Positions 20,849 through 28,051 of a stretch of DNA of 34,323 nucleotides are shown here, one piece after another. Both the position numbers and the translations under genes were made by a program. Source of the stretch: a virus; the IMG/VR virus record IMGVR_UViG_3300046809_000449, positions 1 through 34,323 of that record; one strand, given 5' to 3'. The notes under the pieces are model-generated. The model ran no database searches. It saw only the letters and a program-made list of their open reading frames with translations, and had not been told where the DNA came from. The number at the start of each line of letters is the position of its first letter. Position 1 is the first letter of the stretch.

Positions 20849-21345
20849 TTTGTCATCCTTTGTTGGTTATGTCTCTGTTCGATAGATGTTGCCCATCGAC
20901 AATTGTTTGGCTCGTAATTGCCATCTCCGTTGATTCGATCAATGGAACATCCAACGGGCCGCGCTCCCATATCGGCGAGAAAATTCTCGAAATGGTCCCA
21001 ACGAAAACACACTTTAATTCCGCGACCACCGTAGAATTCAAAACCGTTTGTACCCGGATGCGTGCATCGACCGTGCATAGCGAGCCAAGATCGATATGTT
21101 GGTGAGGCGTGCCCATTGACCCAATGGCCGTGCGTTTTTGAATTATGTCCGCGTTCGACAGCTCTTTCCCGATGAAAGCAGCCGCAGGATTTGCTGTTTC
21201 CTGTTCTCAAATTAGAGCCCGAGGCTATGATCTCTTGACCGCAGTCGCATAGACAGCGCCACAATCTCTTTCCATTTTTGGAGCCTGTCAGATTTATTAC
21301 GGTGAGACGTCCAAAGCGTTTGCCGGCAAGATCGATCGATTTCAT
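20845..21345 (-). CDS. HNH-type homing endonuclease
   Basis: A 166-residue protein from ATG 21345 (GGAGGCG upstream). The N-terminus LAGKRFGRLTVI leads into a zinc-finger-like region with WRCLCDCG (C31, C33, C35) and KSCGC (C54, C56), as in phage free-standing endonucleases of the HNH/AP2 group. The C-terminal part has SPTYRSWLAMHGRCTHP and YGGRGIKVCFRW, ending SIDRINGDGNYEPNNCRWA, the conserved end of the nuclease domain. The gene is A+T-richer than its neighbours. Both ends overlap neighbouring genes by ATGA, so it fits into the exonuclease-annealing operon without breaking it. Confidence 0.75.
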   Translation of the reverse strand: MKSIDLAGKRFGRLTVINLTGSKNGKRLWRCLCDCGQEIIASGSNLRTGNSKSCGCFHRERAVERGHNSKTHGHWVNGHASPTYRSWLAMHGRCTHPGTNGFEFYGGRGIKVCFRWDHFENFLADMGARPVGCSIDRINGDGNYEPNNCRWATSIEQRHNQQRMTK

Positions 21346-22289
21346 ACTCGCGCCTCCGATTTCAGGACACGGAACACTCGGAACGTCGAGGCCTCGACCA
21401 CATGGGACTTGCGGCTCTGCTGCTTCCACGACAGCAGGCGCCCATCGGCGAGTCGGCCGAGAGTGTGCTCGCCGAGCTTGCCGGTCAGCTCGGTTTTTAA
21501 TGCGGTTTCTTCCTTCCGCATTCTGCCGAGCGCGGCCTGCACCTCGGTCAACTCGTCGACCGCCACCATGGCGCGGTTGTCGTGAGTGAGATCGATCTCG
21601 CTGCCGTCATCGCGCGGATAGAGCGCCTTGACTAGCGCCGCATCGTTGGCCGGCTCGAACGGCGGCATGATGCCGGGGTCGAGATGGTCGTGCCAGAACG
21701 TGGCTGCGCAGGCGAGGATTCGCTCTTCAATGACGGCGTCGCGCTCGATCTCGAACAGGCGCAGGGTCCAATCGAACTCGCTGTTGACCAGGACCGCCAG
21801 GACGCCCCACGAGCATTCGTTCAGCATCATGGTGGTGAGCGTCTGAAGACGGTAGGCGGCTGGCGGCGTGGCGGGGCCATCGATGTAATCGTCCGGGAAA
21901 TCGAGCCATCGCTTGAAGACCGAGCGAGCGCTGACCTTGGCTTCGACGACGCCGAAGCCAGGCAGGTCTGGCCGAGTTGCGAAACCGTCGGGCGTGCAGG
22001 CGATCCGACGCTTGGTGTCGCGCACATGGACGCGGCCGCGCTGCACCTGCCATTCGGGCCGTTCCTCCGTGAGTGCTTGGAACACGGCGGCCTCGCCCCA
22101 GCGTCCGCGCCGGAAGATCGCGGAGTCCATCAGCGGCGGGCGCAGGCCTTTTTTCTCCGCATAGAGCTCGGCCATTGAGCCGAAGTTGGACACGCCGCAG
22201 AAAATTCCGGCTTCGCTGGCGTTGAGGAACTTGAGCCGATCCGCCAGGTGGGTCGCGTCGTCGGCGATGGGGATGCGCTCGACCGGCAT
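21342..22289 (-). CDS. YqaJ-family viral exonuclease
   Basis: A 315-residue nuclease of the lambda-exonuclease (PD-(D/E)XK) superfamily that would resect DNA ends for recombination. Residues ~20-190 hold the YqaJ domain: FLNASEAGIFCGVS, RRGRWGEAAV (E66), CTPDGF (D101) and GVVEAKVS (E116, K118). The acidic D-ExK set is complete. The C-terminal ~100 residues are helical (VDELTEVQAALGRMRKEETALKTEL) and end with a beta segment typical of the family. It pairs with the candidate annealing protein downstream. Confidence 0.85.
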   Translation of the reverse strand: MPVERIPIADDATHLADRLKFLNASEAGIFCGVSNFGSMAELYAEKKGLRPPLMDSAIFRRGRWGEAAVFQALTEERPEWQVQRGRVHVRDTKRRIACTPDGFATRPDLPGFGVVEAKVSARSVFKRWLDFPDDYIDGPATPPAAYRLQTLTTMMLNECSWGVLAVLVNSEFDWTLRLFEIERDAVIEERILACAATFWHDHLDPGIMPPFEPANDAALVKALYPRDDGSEIDLTHDNRAMVAVDELTEVQAALGRMRKEETALKTELTGKLGEHTLGRLADGRLLSWKQQSRKSHVVEASTFRVFRVLKSEARV

Positions 22290-22307
22290 GAAGGGATTCC
22301 GTTTCGC

Positions 22308-22643
22308 TCAAGAGCGTGCTTGGCGCGCCCAGCGCGCCATGTGGCTTGGGAAATTTGCGACCTCCAATGACGTCGCGTCCTTGAACATGTCGTCGGCGAA
22401 ATCGATCAGTTCGAGGTACGTCATCTTGTCCACGATGCAGGCGATCGCGCGTTGCCGATGGTTCGTCGAGTTGAGCATCTCGACCATGCGGCGGTGATCT
22501 TCGTGTTCCAGGCGCGCTTCCCGCTTCACGGCGACCATTTCTACGATGGATGCATCAGGGGCAGGTCGACTCCAATCCAGGGCGCGGGGTTCGCGCAGTT
22601 CGTCCGCCAGTGCGGCCAGCGCGTTGCGATGGTTCTCGGTCAT
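22308..22643 (-). CDS. Hypothetical protein
   Basis: A 111-residue protein from ATG 22643 (GAAGG upstream); a longer frame reaches back to 22685. It is helical and charged (HRNALAALADELREPRALDW, then EHEDHRRMVEMLNSTNHRQR and IDFADDMFKDA). It directly precedes the exonuclease gene by 18 bases. No family was recognised; it may be an accessory early protein. Confidence 0.55.
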   Translation of the reverse strand: MTENHRNALAALADELREPRALDWSRPAPDASIVEMVAVKREARLEHEDHRRMVEMLNSTNHRQRAIACIVDKMTYLELIDFADDMFKDATSLEVANFPSHMARWARQARS

Positions 22644-22653
22644 TTGTAAACCT

Positions 22654-22914
22654 TCAGGAGTGAGACGGGCGAAATAGAAGGGCAACTATGATGCAAAACA
22701 CGTAAAACCCCAGGCCCTGGATCATCGACTGCCATCCACCGGTTTCCCAGTAGTAGCCAGCCAGCACCACGCCGAACAAGGCGAGAACGACATCGAAACG
22801 TCGCACATCGATGCGTCCACGGCCCCCGCGAAAGCGGGGGTAGACGGGTGTATTCATCCAAGCGTCCGGCTTGGCGATTATCCTGATCAGCACGCTCGGT
22901 ATTCGTATCTGCAT
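22654..22914 (-). CDS. Small two-helix membrane protein
   Basis: An 86-residue protein with two predicted transmembrane helices (VVLALFGVVLAGYYW and GLGFYVFCIIVALLF) and basic flanks. ATG 22914 is used, but ATG 22857 (MNTPVYPRFRGGRGRID) is as likely; neither has a good ribosome site. Codons for YPRFRGG contain a perfect palindrome (CCCCCGC-GAAA-GCGGGGG, 22823-22840), so part of the coding region can form a hairpin. The role is unknown; membrane location is inferred. Confidence 0.45.
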   Translation of the reverse strand: MQIRIPSVLIRIIAKPDAWMNTPVYPRFRGGRGRIDVRRFDVVLALFGVVLAGYYWETGGWQSMIQGLGFYVFCIIVALLFRPSHS

Positions 22915-22930
22915 GACGGTTACTCAAATA

Positions 22931-22972
22931 GCCCGCCCGGGGAGGACAGTTGCGGCTACCTTCCGGGCGGGC
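22931..22972 (-). terminator. Candidate terminator after the PEP-CTERM gene
   Basis: A perfect 10-bp inverted repeat (GCCCGCCCGG / CCGGGCGGGC) with a 22-base loop. On the minus strand it is followed by TATTTG. It lies in the gap after the PEP-CTERM stop. The short T-run makes it weaker than a standard terminator. Confidence 0.4.
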
Positions 22973-23033
22973 CTGCGGGCCGGGCGGCTGCGATTTACGG
23001 TGCTAGGAACACCAAGCCGCCGGCCTACCTGGG

Positions 23034-23705
23034 TTACGCGATACTGCCCAGCCGGTTCTTGCGGCGCTTCAGGAACAAGCCACCGAGCGCCAACGCACCA
23101 CCGAACAGCGGCAGCGTGGCGGGGAGCGGCACGGCGGAAAGCGTCGCGTCGAAGTTTGTCAAGAGCACATTGCCGTTGCACCCTGCGCCGCAGGCCCCAG
23201 GTCCACCACCGAAGTAGAAGAAGTTGTAGTTGTCGTAGCCGCCGGCGAGAGTGTGGAAGCCCTCGTCGTTTGTGCCGCTGCTCTGGGCAAGCAGGGTAAG
23301 GGTAAACGGCGAGCCGTCCTCAGACCCATACACCGCCCAGCCTTCACCTTGGGTCGTCGAGCCCATCTGGAACGAGAACCCGCCCGCAGCCAGCGAGCTT
23401 CGGATACCATCCAGGTTGACCTGGACGAAGTTGCCCGCGGTGATTTCATGGTCGCCGGAAGGGTCGTTGTTGAGGCCGAGGCCGTTCTCGTCGCCGCCGC
23501 CGTTCTTACCGAACAGGGCAGTTCCAACGTCGCCCGGCGTGAAGCCGCGGGCAGTGAGGTTGAACCCACCCGCGGTGAAGGTTTGAGTTGTACCAAGCAC
23601 ACCGAGATGGTCCTGGAAGTTCCAGTCGAGCACAGTGGCCGAAGCCACGGTAGTGCCTGCGGCGAGCGCACCCAACATGGTGCCCGCTAGTAGTAACTGT
23701 CTCAT
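23034..23705 (-). CDS. PEP-CTERM (VPLPA-type) exported protein
   Basis: A 223-residue exported protein. Signal peptide MRQLLLAGTMLGALAAGTTVASA (1-23); a mature Gly/Asn-rich beta domain (FNLTARGFTPGDVGTALFGK, MGSTTQGEGWAVYGSEDG, YDNYNFFYFGGGPG); and a complete C-terminal sorting tag: VPLPA (192-196), transmembrane segment LPLFGGALALGGLFL and a basic tail KRRKNR. Exosortase systems recognise this tag and process the protein at the cell surface, usually with exopolysaccharide. AAAAAGGAAC lies upstream of the ATG, and hairpins lie after the stop. No exosortase is in the window, so a host enzyme would be needed. Confidence 0.8.
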   Translation of the reverse strand: MRQLLLAGTMLGALAAGTTVASATVLDWNFQDHLGVLGTTQTFTAGGFNLTARGFTPGDVGTALFGKNGGGDENGLGLNNDPSGDHEITAGNFVQVNLDGIRSSLAAGGFSFQMGSTTQGEGWAVYGSEDGSPFTLTLLAQSSGTNDEGFHTLAGGYDNYNFFYFGGGPGACGAGCNGNVLLTNFDATLSAVPLPATLPLFGGALALGGLFLKRRKNRLGSIA

Positions 23706-23779
23706 TTTGTAAAGTTCCTTTTTGTGATTTCGAGTTTTGGATTGTTTTCAGTCCTGGTCGTCCAATTATTCCCTTCTCA

Positions 23780-23911
23780 TCATCCGTCCTCCTGCGTTAG
23801 CCGCGCCGCAATCCAGTCAAAACAATCCATCACCAGCACCACCGCGATCGCTGTCACTTGAACGCCGATCACGCCTGCGCAGATCGAGGCCGCGAACTGC
23901 TCGACGCTCAT
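23780..23911 (-). CDS. Single-pass membrane miniprotein
   Basis: A 43-residue protein (MSVEQFAASICAGVIGVQVT, ending CFDWIAARLTQEDG) with one hydrophobic segment covering about residues 8-29. Its ATG overlaps the preceding stop (ATGA), which selects this start over the longer Ala/Arg-rich frame. It is the last gene before the PEP-CTERM gene. Function unknown. Confidence 0.5.
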   Translation of the reverse strand: MSVEQFAASICAGVIGVQVTAIAVVLVMDCFDWIAARLTQEDG

Positions 23912-24078
23912 GATGCACCTCGGAGCGCGCCGGCGACCTCGGCGAGCAGCTCGGCCGACGGCTCGCTGCGATCGAACTCCGTCTCGCGCCACCAGCGCTG
24001 CCGCAGATGCAGCGGCAGCCGGAACCACTCTTCACGGCTGCACGGCCAGTGACGGTCGCGGCTGGGGATTTCAGACAT
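23908..24078 (-). CDS. Small hypothetical protein
   Basis: A 56-residue protein (MSEIPSRDRHWPCSREEWFRL through to LAEVAGALRGAS). It is rich in Trp and Arg in the first half (REEWFRLPLHLRQRWWRETEFD) and ends in an Ala-rich helix. It overlaps the previous gene by 8 bases and the next by 4. Common as a phage hypothetical protein; no function known. Confidence 0.55.
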   Translation of the reverse strand: MSEIPSRDRHWPCSREEWFRLPLHLRQRWWRETEFDRSEPSAELLAEVAGALRGAS

Positions 24079-25018
24079 GAGTGCTCCCCGGTGGGAGCAA
24101 TTTGCGAAGGCTCTCGCAGGCTCGCTCAGCGCTGTCGCACCATGCCCGCAGCTTCGCAGCCTTGCCGGGCTTAGCCATCCATTCATGAAGGGTGGCGGGA
24201 TCAACAGCAGCGGCAGCCAGCAGTAGCCGTGCTGTGTTGGCATGGTCGGACACCAGCCCGACCCACGCCATCAACACGTCTTGTTGCCGATGGTGCTCGA
24301 TCTGCTGCTTGGTCTGCAGATTTACATGCCCGTACTCGGTGATGAATTCGAGGTGCGTCCCTTTGAAATCGGGATCGACCTGTTCGCGAGTCAGTCCCTT
24401 GAGATTGACAGCCTTGCGAACTGGTGGCGGCGGGCTGTCTTGTACGGGGGCGCGTTCGCGACGCCGGCTTGAACGTGGAGGATCAACGTCAGGCTCGCGC
24501 ATTCCCGGCACGTAGTCGTCCCGCATCACCGAGGGGATGACGGCGGCGCGCTTGCGCTTAGCCGAACCGGATGCGTCATGCTGAGTTTGTGCCGAAGAGG
24601 ACGAATTGCGGCCCTTACCAATCTGGTAAGGGCCGTATTTTCGCCCTTTATTCTGTTTTTCCCATATTCCACGCCAGGAAAACGAGTTGCTTTCCTCAAG
24701 CAATTTGCGTGTGGCTTGAAGGTCTCGACTGAAACCCTTTAATGCCATGCAATCATTAGGGTGCATGTGTTCAAGTCCGTAGCGGGAAAGCCACCGGCTG
24801 AACGCCTGATGATCTGGGTAGTCTATGCGCGCTTCCGTTACCACGACCGCAAGTTCAAGCGTGCCTTCGATCCACAGCGCGCGGCCTTCTTTCAATTGCG
24901 TGCGGCCAGCTTTGATTTGCCTCTGTCCGTTGGCAATCTTCTCGAACGCACCCCGATAGCGATCCGCCAACGCGTCTATCGCGGTGCTGACTTCCGGCAT
25001 GGTCATGTGCAGGTTCAT
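24071..25018 (-). CDS. Early-region protein, unknown function
   Basis: A 315-residue protein from ATG 25018, which overlaps the preceding stop (TGATG). The N-terminal ~125 residues are helical (IDALADRYRGAFEKIANGQRQ, GTLELAVVVTEARIDY, FSRWLSRYGLEHMHPNDCMALKGF), vaguely like DUF3102-type phage proteins. Residues ~135-215 are a disordered, Ser/Arg/Pro-rich linker. The C-terminal ~100 residues are helical again (LKGLTREQVDPDF, then HLEFITEYGHVNLQTKQQIEHHRQQ). A DNA-related role is possible but not supported by any motif. Confidence 0.5.
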   Translation of the reverse strand: MNLHMTMPEVSTAIDALADRYRGAFEKIANGQRQIKAGRTQLKEGRALWIEGTLELAVVVTEARIDYPDHQAFSRWLSRYGLEHMHPNDCMALKGFSRDLQATRKLLEESNSFSWRGIWEKQNKGRKYGPYQIGKGRNSSSSAQTQHDASGSAKRKRAAVIPSVMRDDYVPGMREPDVDPPRSSRRRERAPVQDSPPPPVRKAVNLKGLTREQVDPDFKGTHLEFITEYGHVNLQTKQQIEHHRQQDVLMAWVGLVSDHANTARLLLAAAAVDPATLHEWMAKPGKAAKLRAWCDSAERACESLRKLLPPGSTHV

Positions 25019-25188
25019 CACACATCCTCCGACTCGTCAGACCACTCGTGATCGCAGGCCGTGCAGAGAAATTCGCCACCACTCTTAGCTTCGACCGCAT
25101 CGTCACCAACGCCGCATTCGGGACAGCAACTGCCAAGAATGTTGCGCATGTCGTTAATCAGTGTCTGCATCTCTTGATCGATGGTCAC
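25018..25188 (-). CDS. Small zinc-ribbon protein
   Basis: A 56-residue protein with CCPEC and CTAC (a CxxC...CxxC zinc ribbon about 17 residues apart) and an acidic C-terminus (HEWSDESEDV). GTG 25188 is chosen because GGAG lies 9 bases upstream; a TTG at 25203 would give 61 residues but has no ribosome site. It overlaps the next gene (TGATG). Third zinc-ribbon miniprotein of this operon. Confidence 0.5.
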   Translation of the reverse strand: MTIDQEMQTLINDMRNILGSCCPECGVGDDAVEAKSGGEFLCTACDHEWSDESEDV

Positions 25189-25251
25189 GTTGATGTTCTC
25201 CAAAAATAGGAAAGAGGGGCACCGATCAGGTGCCCCAAAGATGTCGGATAA

Positions 25252-26226
25252 TTACTCAGCCGCCTGCTGCGTCGGCTGCGGCTTCACAAAACGCGGGAAC
25301 GTCTCGTTCACCTTCAGGGTGATCTTCTTGACGCTCTCGCGCATGACGTACGAATTGAACGCCTTGATCGCGTGACCGAGAACCTGATGCTTCTTCATCG
25401 GCTCTTTGGCGTGCTGATCGTCCTCCATGACCTTCTGCAGAGCGGCGACGGGCGATCCCTCTTCGTGCTCGTCGTCACCGACCCGGCCGAGTTCGGCCAT
25501 GAACTCGTCAAGCACTTCTACGCCGTGGAGCTCGATGATCTGGAACGCCAGGAAGCCGGCCACGTCCTTGTAGAGCAGGATTTTAGCGGCCGACTTGTGC
25601 TCGCCGGCCATCAGCCGCACGGCAAGGCGCAGGTTCTCATTCTCCTGGGCGTAATGCAGGACTTCGATCGGCGCCACCCGATCCATTGGTTTCTTGGTGC
25701 TGGCGGTGAAACAACCGTGCTCGAACTGCATTGCCATGCCGATGACCGAGCTGAGTTGCTTGGCCAAGCCGTTGAGCCCCGCGGTGGCCAGAGCATCCGC
25801 CGCGTTGCGCGCCTTGCAGTTGTCAATGTAGGCAAACAACTGATCATCGGCGGGAACGTCGCCGACCAGGTAAGTTTCGAACGAAGCACCCGAGAGATAG
25901 GCGGCCCACAATCGGTGGCCGGCATCTTTCAATGCGCCTTGATCGTCAAAGAGGATCGGCTGACCGGTCTTCTTCCAGGCGCTGCCAAGCATTTGCTGGG
26001 CGTAGAACTTCACGGTCGGGAGGGTCGGCTTCCGATTGGCGCCGATCGGATTGCGCAGGAGCATACCTTCGGCAATTTCCGGTGTGACGGTCTTCCAACC
26101 ATTACTGAGATCGAGCGCGCGCGGTTTCTGCGTTGCTCGCCACGCCTCGAAGTCCTCCAGCACCTTGTCGAAAGCGTTCTTGCTGGCGGACATGAGGTCG
26201 AGAGTGAATTTAGGAGTCCAAGACAT
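25252..26226 (-). CDS. ParB-like early phage protein
   Basis: A 324-residue protein, first gene of the leftward operon, with AAGGAGGG before the ATG. It contains LLRNPIGANRKPTLPTVKFYAQ, then GQPILFDDQGALKDAGHRLWAAYLSGASFETYLV and ADDQLFAYIDNCKARNAADAL. This order matches a large phage family in which DGQHRL is followed by a variable-G-RP-RTAADAL block; here the motif is DAGHRL. That family is often described as ParB-like but its biochemistry is unknown. Being promoter-proximal under repressor control, it should be expressed early. Confidence 0.65.
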   Translation of the reverse strand: MSWTPKFTLDLMSASKNAFDKVLEDFEAWRATQKPRALDLSNGWKTVTPEIAEGMLLRNPIGANRKPTLPTVKFYAQQMLGSAWKKTGQPILFDDQGALKDAGHRLWAAYLSGASFETYLVGDVPADDQLFAYIDNCKARNAADALATAGLNGLAKQLSSVIGMAMQFEHGCFTASTKKPMDRVAPIEVLHYAQENENLRLAVRLMAGEHKSAAKILLYKDVAGFLAFQIIELHGVEVLDEFMAELGRVGDDEHEEGSPVAALQKVMEDDQHAKEPMKKHQVLGHAIKAFNSYVMRESVKKITLKVNETFPRFVKPQPTQQAAE

Positions 26227-26298
26227 TTAGATAGCCCTCCTTGGGCGTTGTTTGCTGCGCCGACCATCGGGACGATGTGGCAGGTCCAGCAGGAGGGC

Positions 26299-26326
26299 AC
26301 CCTACCAGGGTTCTGGTAGGTGTCAA
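26299..26326 (-). promoter_or_regulatory. Leftward early promoter (PL-like)
   Basis: Minus-strand TTGACA (26321-26326), 16-bp spacer and TAGGGT (26299-26304). A 14-bp operator lies between the boxes and a second one overlaps the -35 box, so repressor binding would block it. It would drive the long leftward operon starting at 26226. Confidence 0.65.
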
Positions 26327-26339
26327 CTAGTGTTCTGGT
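26304..26339. promoter_or_regulatory. Left operators (two ACCAGNNNNCTGGT-type sites)
   Basis: Site 1 at 26304-26317 is ACCAG-GGTT-CTGGT, a perfect palindrome that extends to 16 bp with flanking T/A. Site 2 at 26326-26339 is ACTAG-TGTT-CTGGT, one mismatch per arm. Centres are 22 bp apart, about two helical turns, so two repressor dimers could bind the same face. Confidence 0.7.
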
Positions 26340-26345
26340 TGATTA

Positions 26346-26663
26346 TTATCGCTTGGATCGCTTGACGAATTCAATATCGCTTTCAATGCGTTCCAAAATC
26401 CTGGCTGCATCTTCCTCGTCGAGCCTGGTCAAGTCTTGCTGTATTTTTGCCCAACGGCCTTCGATGGCAGGAATGTCTGAATCGAGAAGGTTTGCGGTTG
26501 TGCCCAAGGCGTGGGCAATCTTGTAGATTGCCCGAGTGCTGCGCGTCCGCCCAGCCTCGATTTCACCGATCAATTGCTGGCTCACATTGACGGCTTTTGC
26601 CAAGTCACTTTGGGATAGTTTCTTTTCGCCACGGAGCCGAACAAAAAGCTCAATATTGATCAT
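26346..26663 (-). CDS. CI-like HTH repressor
   Basis: A 105-residue protein. Residues ~1-65 are an XRE/Cro-type HTH: FVRLRGEKKLSQSDLAKAVNVSQQLIGEIEAGRTRSTRAIYKIAHALG. The rest is a helical tail (LDEEDAARILERIESDIEFV); there is no LexA/S24 peptidase domain, so induction is unlikely to be by RecA-stimulated self-cleavage. ATG 26663 is chosen; a TTG 42 bases upstream would put an operator inside the coding region. Divergent from the Cro-like gene with operators near both starts, it is the likely lysogeny repressor and autoregulator. Confidence 0.78.
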   Translation of the reverse strand: MINIELFVRLRGEKKLSQSDLAKAVNVSQQLIGEIEAGRTRSTRAIYKIAHALGTTANLLDSDIPAIEGRWAKIQQDLTRLDEEDAARILERIESDIEFVKRSKR

Positions 26664-26675
26664 GGCGGTAGCATT

Positions 26676-26747
26676 ACCAGTTTGCTGGTTGCGCCGTCCC
26701 AACAAGACATCTAGTGGTAGTTATTGCGAGACAACCAGAAATCTGGT
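26676..26747. promoter_or_regulatory. Right operators between the repressor and cro-like genes
   Basis: Perfect 14-bp palindromes ACCAG-TTTG-CTGGT (26676-26689, 12 bases before the repressor ATG) and ACCAG-AAAT-CTGGT (26734-26747, 11 bases before the cro-like ATG). A degenerate half-site (GTGGT arm at 26714-26718) lies midway, which would give centres 29 bp apart. No clear -35/-10 pair was recognised for either direction. Confidence 0.65.
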
Positions 26748-26758
26748 ACCGGGAAGGC

Positions 26759-26977
26759 ATGGAGACCTTCCGTGATCACGTTCGCCGCGCAATCGATCTC
26801 GCTGGCTCACAGCGTGCGCTCGCCAAACAAATCGGGCTTTCTCAGCAGGGCATTTCCTATCTTCTTAATGACGCTCCTCAAGTCTCTGCCGAAATAGCGA
26901 TTGCGATCCACCGGGCGACTGGTGGTCAAGTGCGCAAGGAAGAATTACGGCCAGATATCTTCGAAGAGGTGTCATGA
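26759..26977 (+). CDS. Cro-like HTH protein (YdaS type)
   Basis: A 72-residue protein from ATG 26759. A single HTH (HVRRAIDLAGSQRALAKQIGLSQQGISYLLN) followed by SAEIAIAIHRATGGQVRKEELRPDIF is the YdaS/Cro pattern. The family includes Cro-type repressors that switch phages to lytic growth. It is divergent from the repressor, shares its operators and overlaps the next gene by ATGA. Confidence 0.78.
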   Translation: METFRDHVRRAIDLAGSQRALAKQIGLSQQGISYLLNDAPQVSAEIAIAIHRATGGQVRKEELRPDIFEEVS

Positions 26978-27495
26978 GCACCATCAGCATCCGGGCTCGC
27001 CGAGGCGCAAATCCCGCTGCCGACCAACCGGACGGTAATTACCGACCAAAGAGCCGGTCGAATTTGCAAGCCATGCACGTTGCGCGCAGCTTGTGGCCGC
27101 GCAAGACGGCTATCGAATTGGCAACGCGTACAGGCGCTTCGGTTCGCACTGCTGAGCGCTGGCTCGCGGGCGATCGTGCTTTGTCGGCGGATGCGCTCGC
27201 GGCACTGATCCGCTCCGAACACGGGCTCGATTTCCTGGTCGCGTTGATGTCTGGCGCCGAGCCCGCGTGGTGGCGCCGCATCGACGCTTATTTTGCCGCG
27301 ATCGATGCGCAGCGACTGCAACGCGCGGCACGCCGCAGGCTCAGGGAGGCGATTGATGCTGACGCCGCGCTCTCCGCCGACATCTCGCGTGCGGATGCCC
27401 TTCTTGTTCAGGATGAGGACTTCTATCGCGAGCAAATTGATGCGCGGCGCGCGGCGGCTCGCGCACCTGATCGCCCCTTGGCTCGCAAACGATAG
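26974..27495 (+). CDS. HTH regulator (CII-position)
   Basis: A 173-residue protein overlapping the cro-like gene by 4 bases. The central part (RKTAIELATRTGASVRTAERWLAGDRALSADALAALIRSEHGL) is a helix-turn-helix of a type frequent in alphaproteobacterial prophages. A basic, disordered N-terminus and a long helical, Arg-rich C-terminus (RRLREAIDADAALSADISRADALLVQDE) flank it. By position it may act like CII or as an early regulator; that role is inference. Confidence 0.6.
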   Translation: MSTISIRARRGANPAADQPDGNYRPKSRSNLQAMHVARSLWPRKTAIELATRTGASVRTAERWLAGDRALSADALAALIRSEHGLDFLVALMSGAEPAWWRRIDAYFAAIDAQRLQRAARRRLREAIDADAALSADISRADALLVQDEDFYREQIDARRAAARAPDRPLARKR

Positions 27496-27524
27496 TCAAC
27501 CGCCTCGGTAGAAAGGGTCACCCG

Positions 27525-27995
27525 ATGGACACCGCGCAAAGCAACGATCTGGCGACGAAGGCGGAGCCGTTCGTCAGGCAGATTGAGGAAATCGACGACG
27601 ATCTGGAGTCCGAAAAGGGCGAGTACATGAGCCGGTGCCGCGTCCTGCGTGACAAGCGCAAGGACGTTTTCGGCGACGCGAAGGACGCCGGCATTGCGGT
27701 CAAGCCGCTCAAGGCCGTCGTGAAGCGGCGCAAGCTCGAAAACAAGATCGCCGGGCTCCCGAGCGACTTCGACATCGACGAGTCCGCTCAGTATTCCGCG
27801 CTCGCCAGCGCGTTCGCCGGCACGCCTTTCGGCGATTTTGCGGCCGCGCAGGCGCAGGCCGGTAATGGCGACGCGAAGGAGGAAGGCAGGATGCCTTCGG
27901 CATCGCCGCGCCCCGATGAAGAGCACGTGGCAGCATTGCGCGCGCGACTTACCAGGATTGGGCTCGATCCGATCGACGACCTCGCCGGTCGCTGA
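27525..27995 (+). CDS. GapR/DUF2312-like nucleoid protein
   Basis: A 156-residue protein. Residues ~10-75 form the coiled-coil DUF2312 core: FVRQIEEIDDDLESEKGEYM, then CRVLRDKRKDVFGDAKDAGIAVKPLKAVVKRRK. In Caulobacter GapR this domain clamps overtwisted DNA and assists replication. The rest is an Ala/Gln-rich stretch and an acidic-helical tail. It precedes the resolvase and methyltransferase genes. Assignment rests on the AKDAGIAVKPLKAVV motif, which matches the family's AKxxGFDxKxLRxVI. Confidence 0.72.
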   Translation: MDTAQSNDLATKAEPFVRQIEEIDDDLESEKGEYMSRCRVLRDKRKDVFGDAKDAGIAVKPLKAVVKRRKLENKIAGLPSDFDIDESAQYSALASAFAGTPFGDFAAAQAQAGNGDAKEEGRMPSASPRPDEEHVAALRARLTRIGLDPIDDLAGR

Positions 27996-28051
27996 TCCCA
28001 CAAGAACAAGACCAAAAGCCCCGCGCGGGCGCGGCGGGGGAGGCTGCGCGA

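Noticed and set aside
25372-26319. A 315-residue plus-strand ORF opposite the first early gene
   Set aside because: It overlaps a well-supported ParB-like gene and runs over the operators and leftward promoter, with no family signal.
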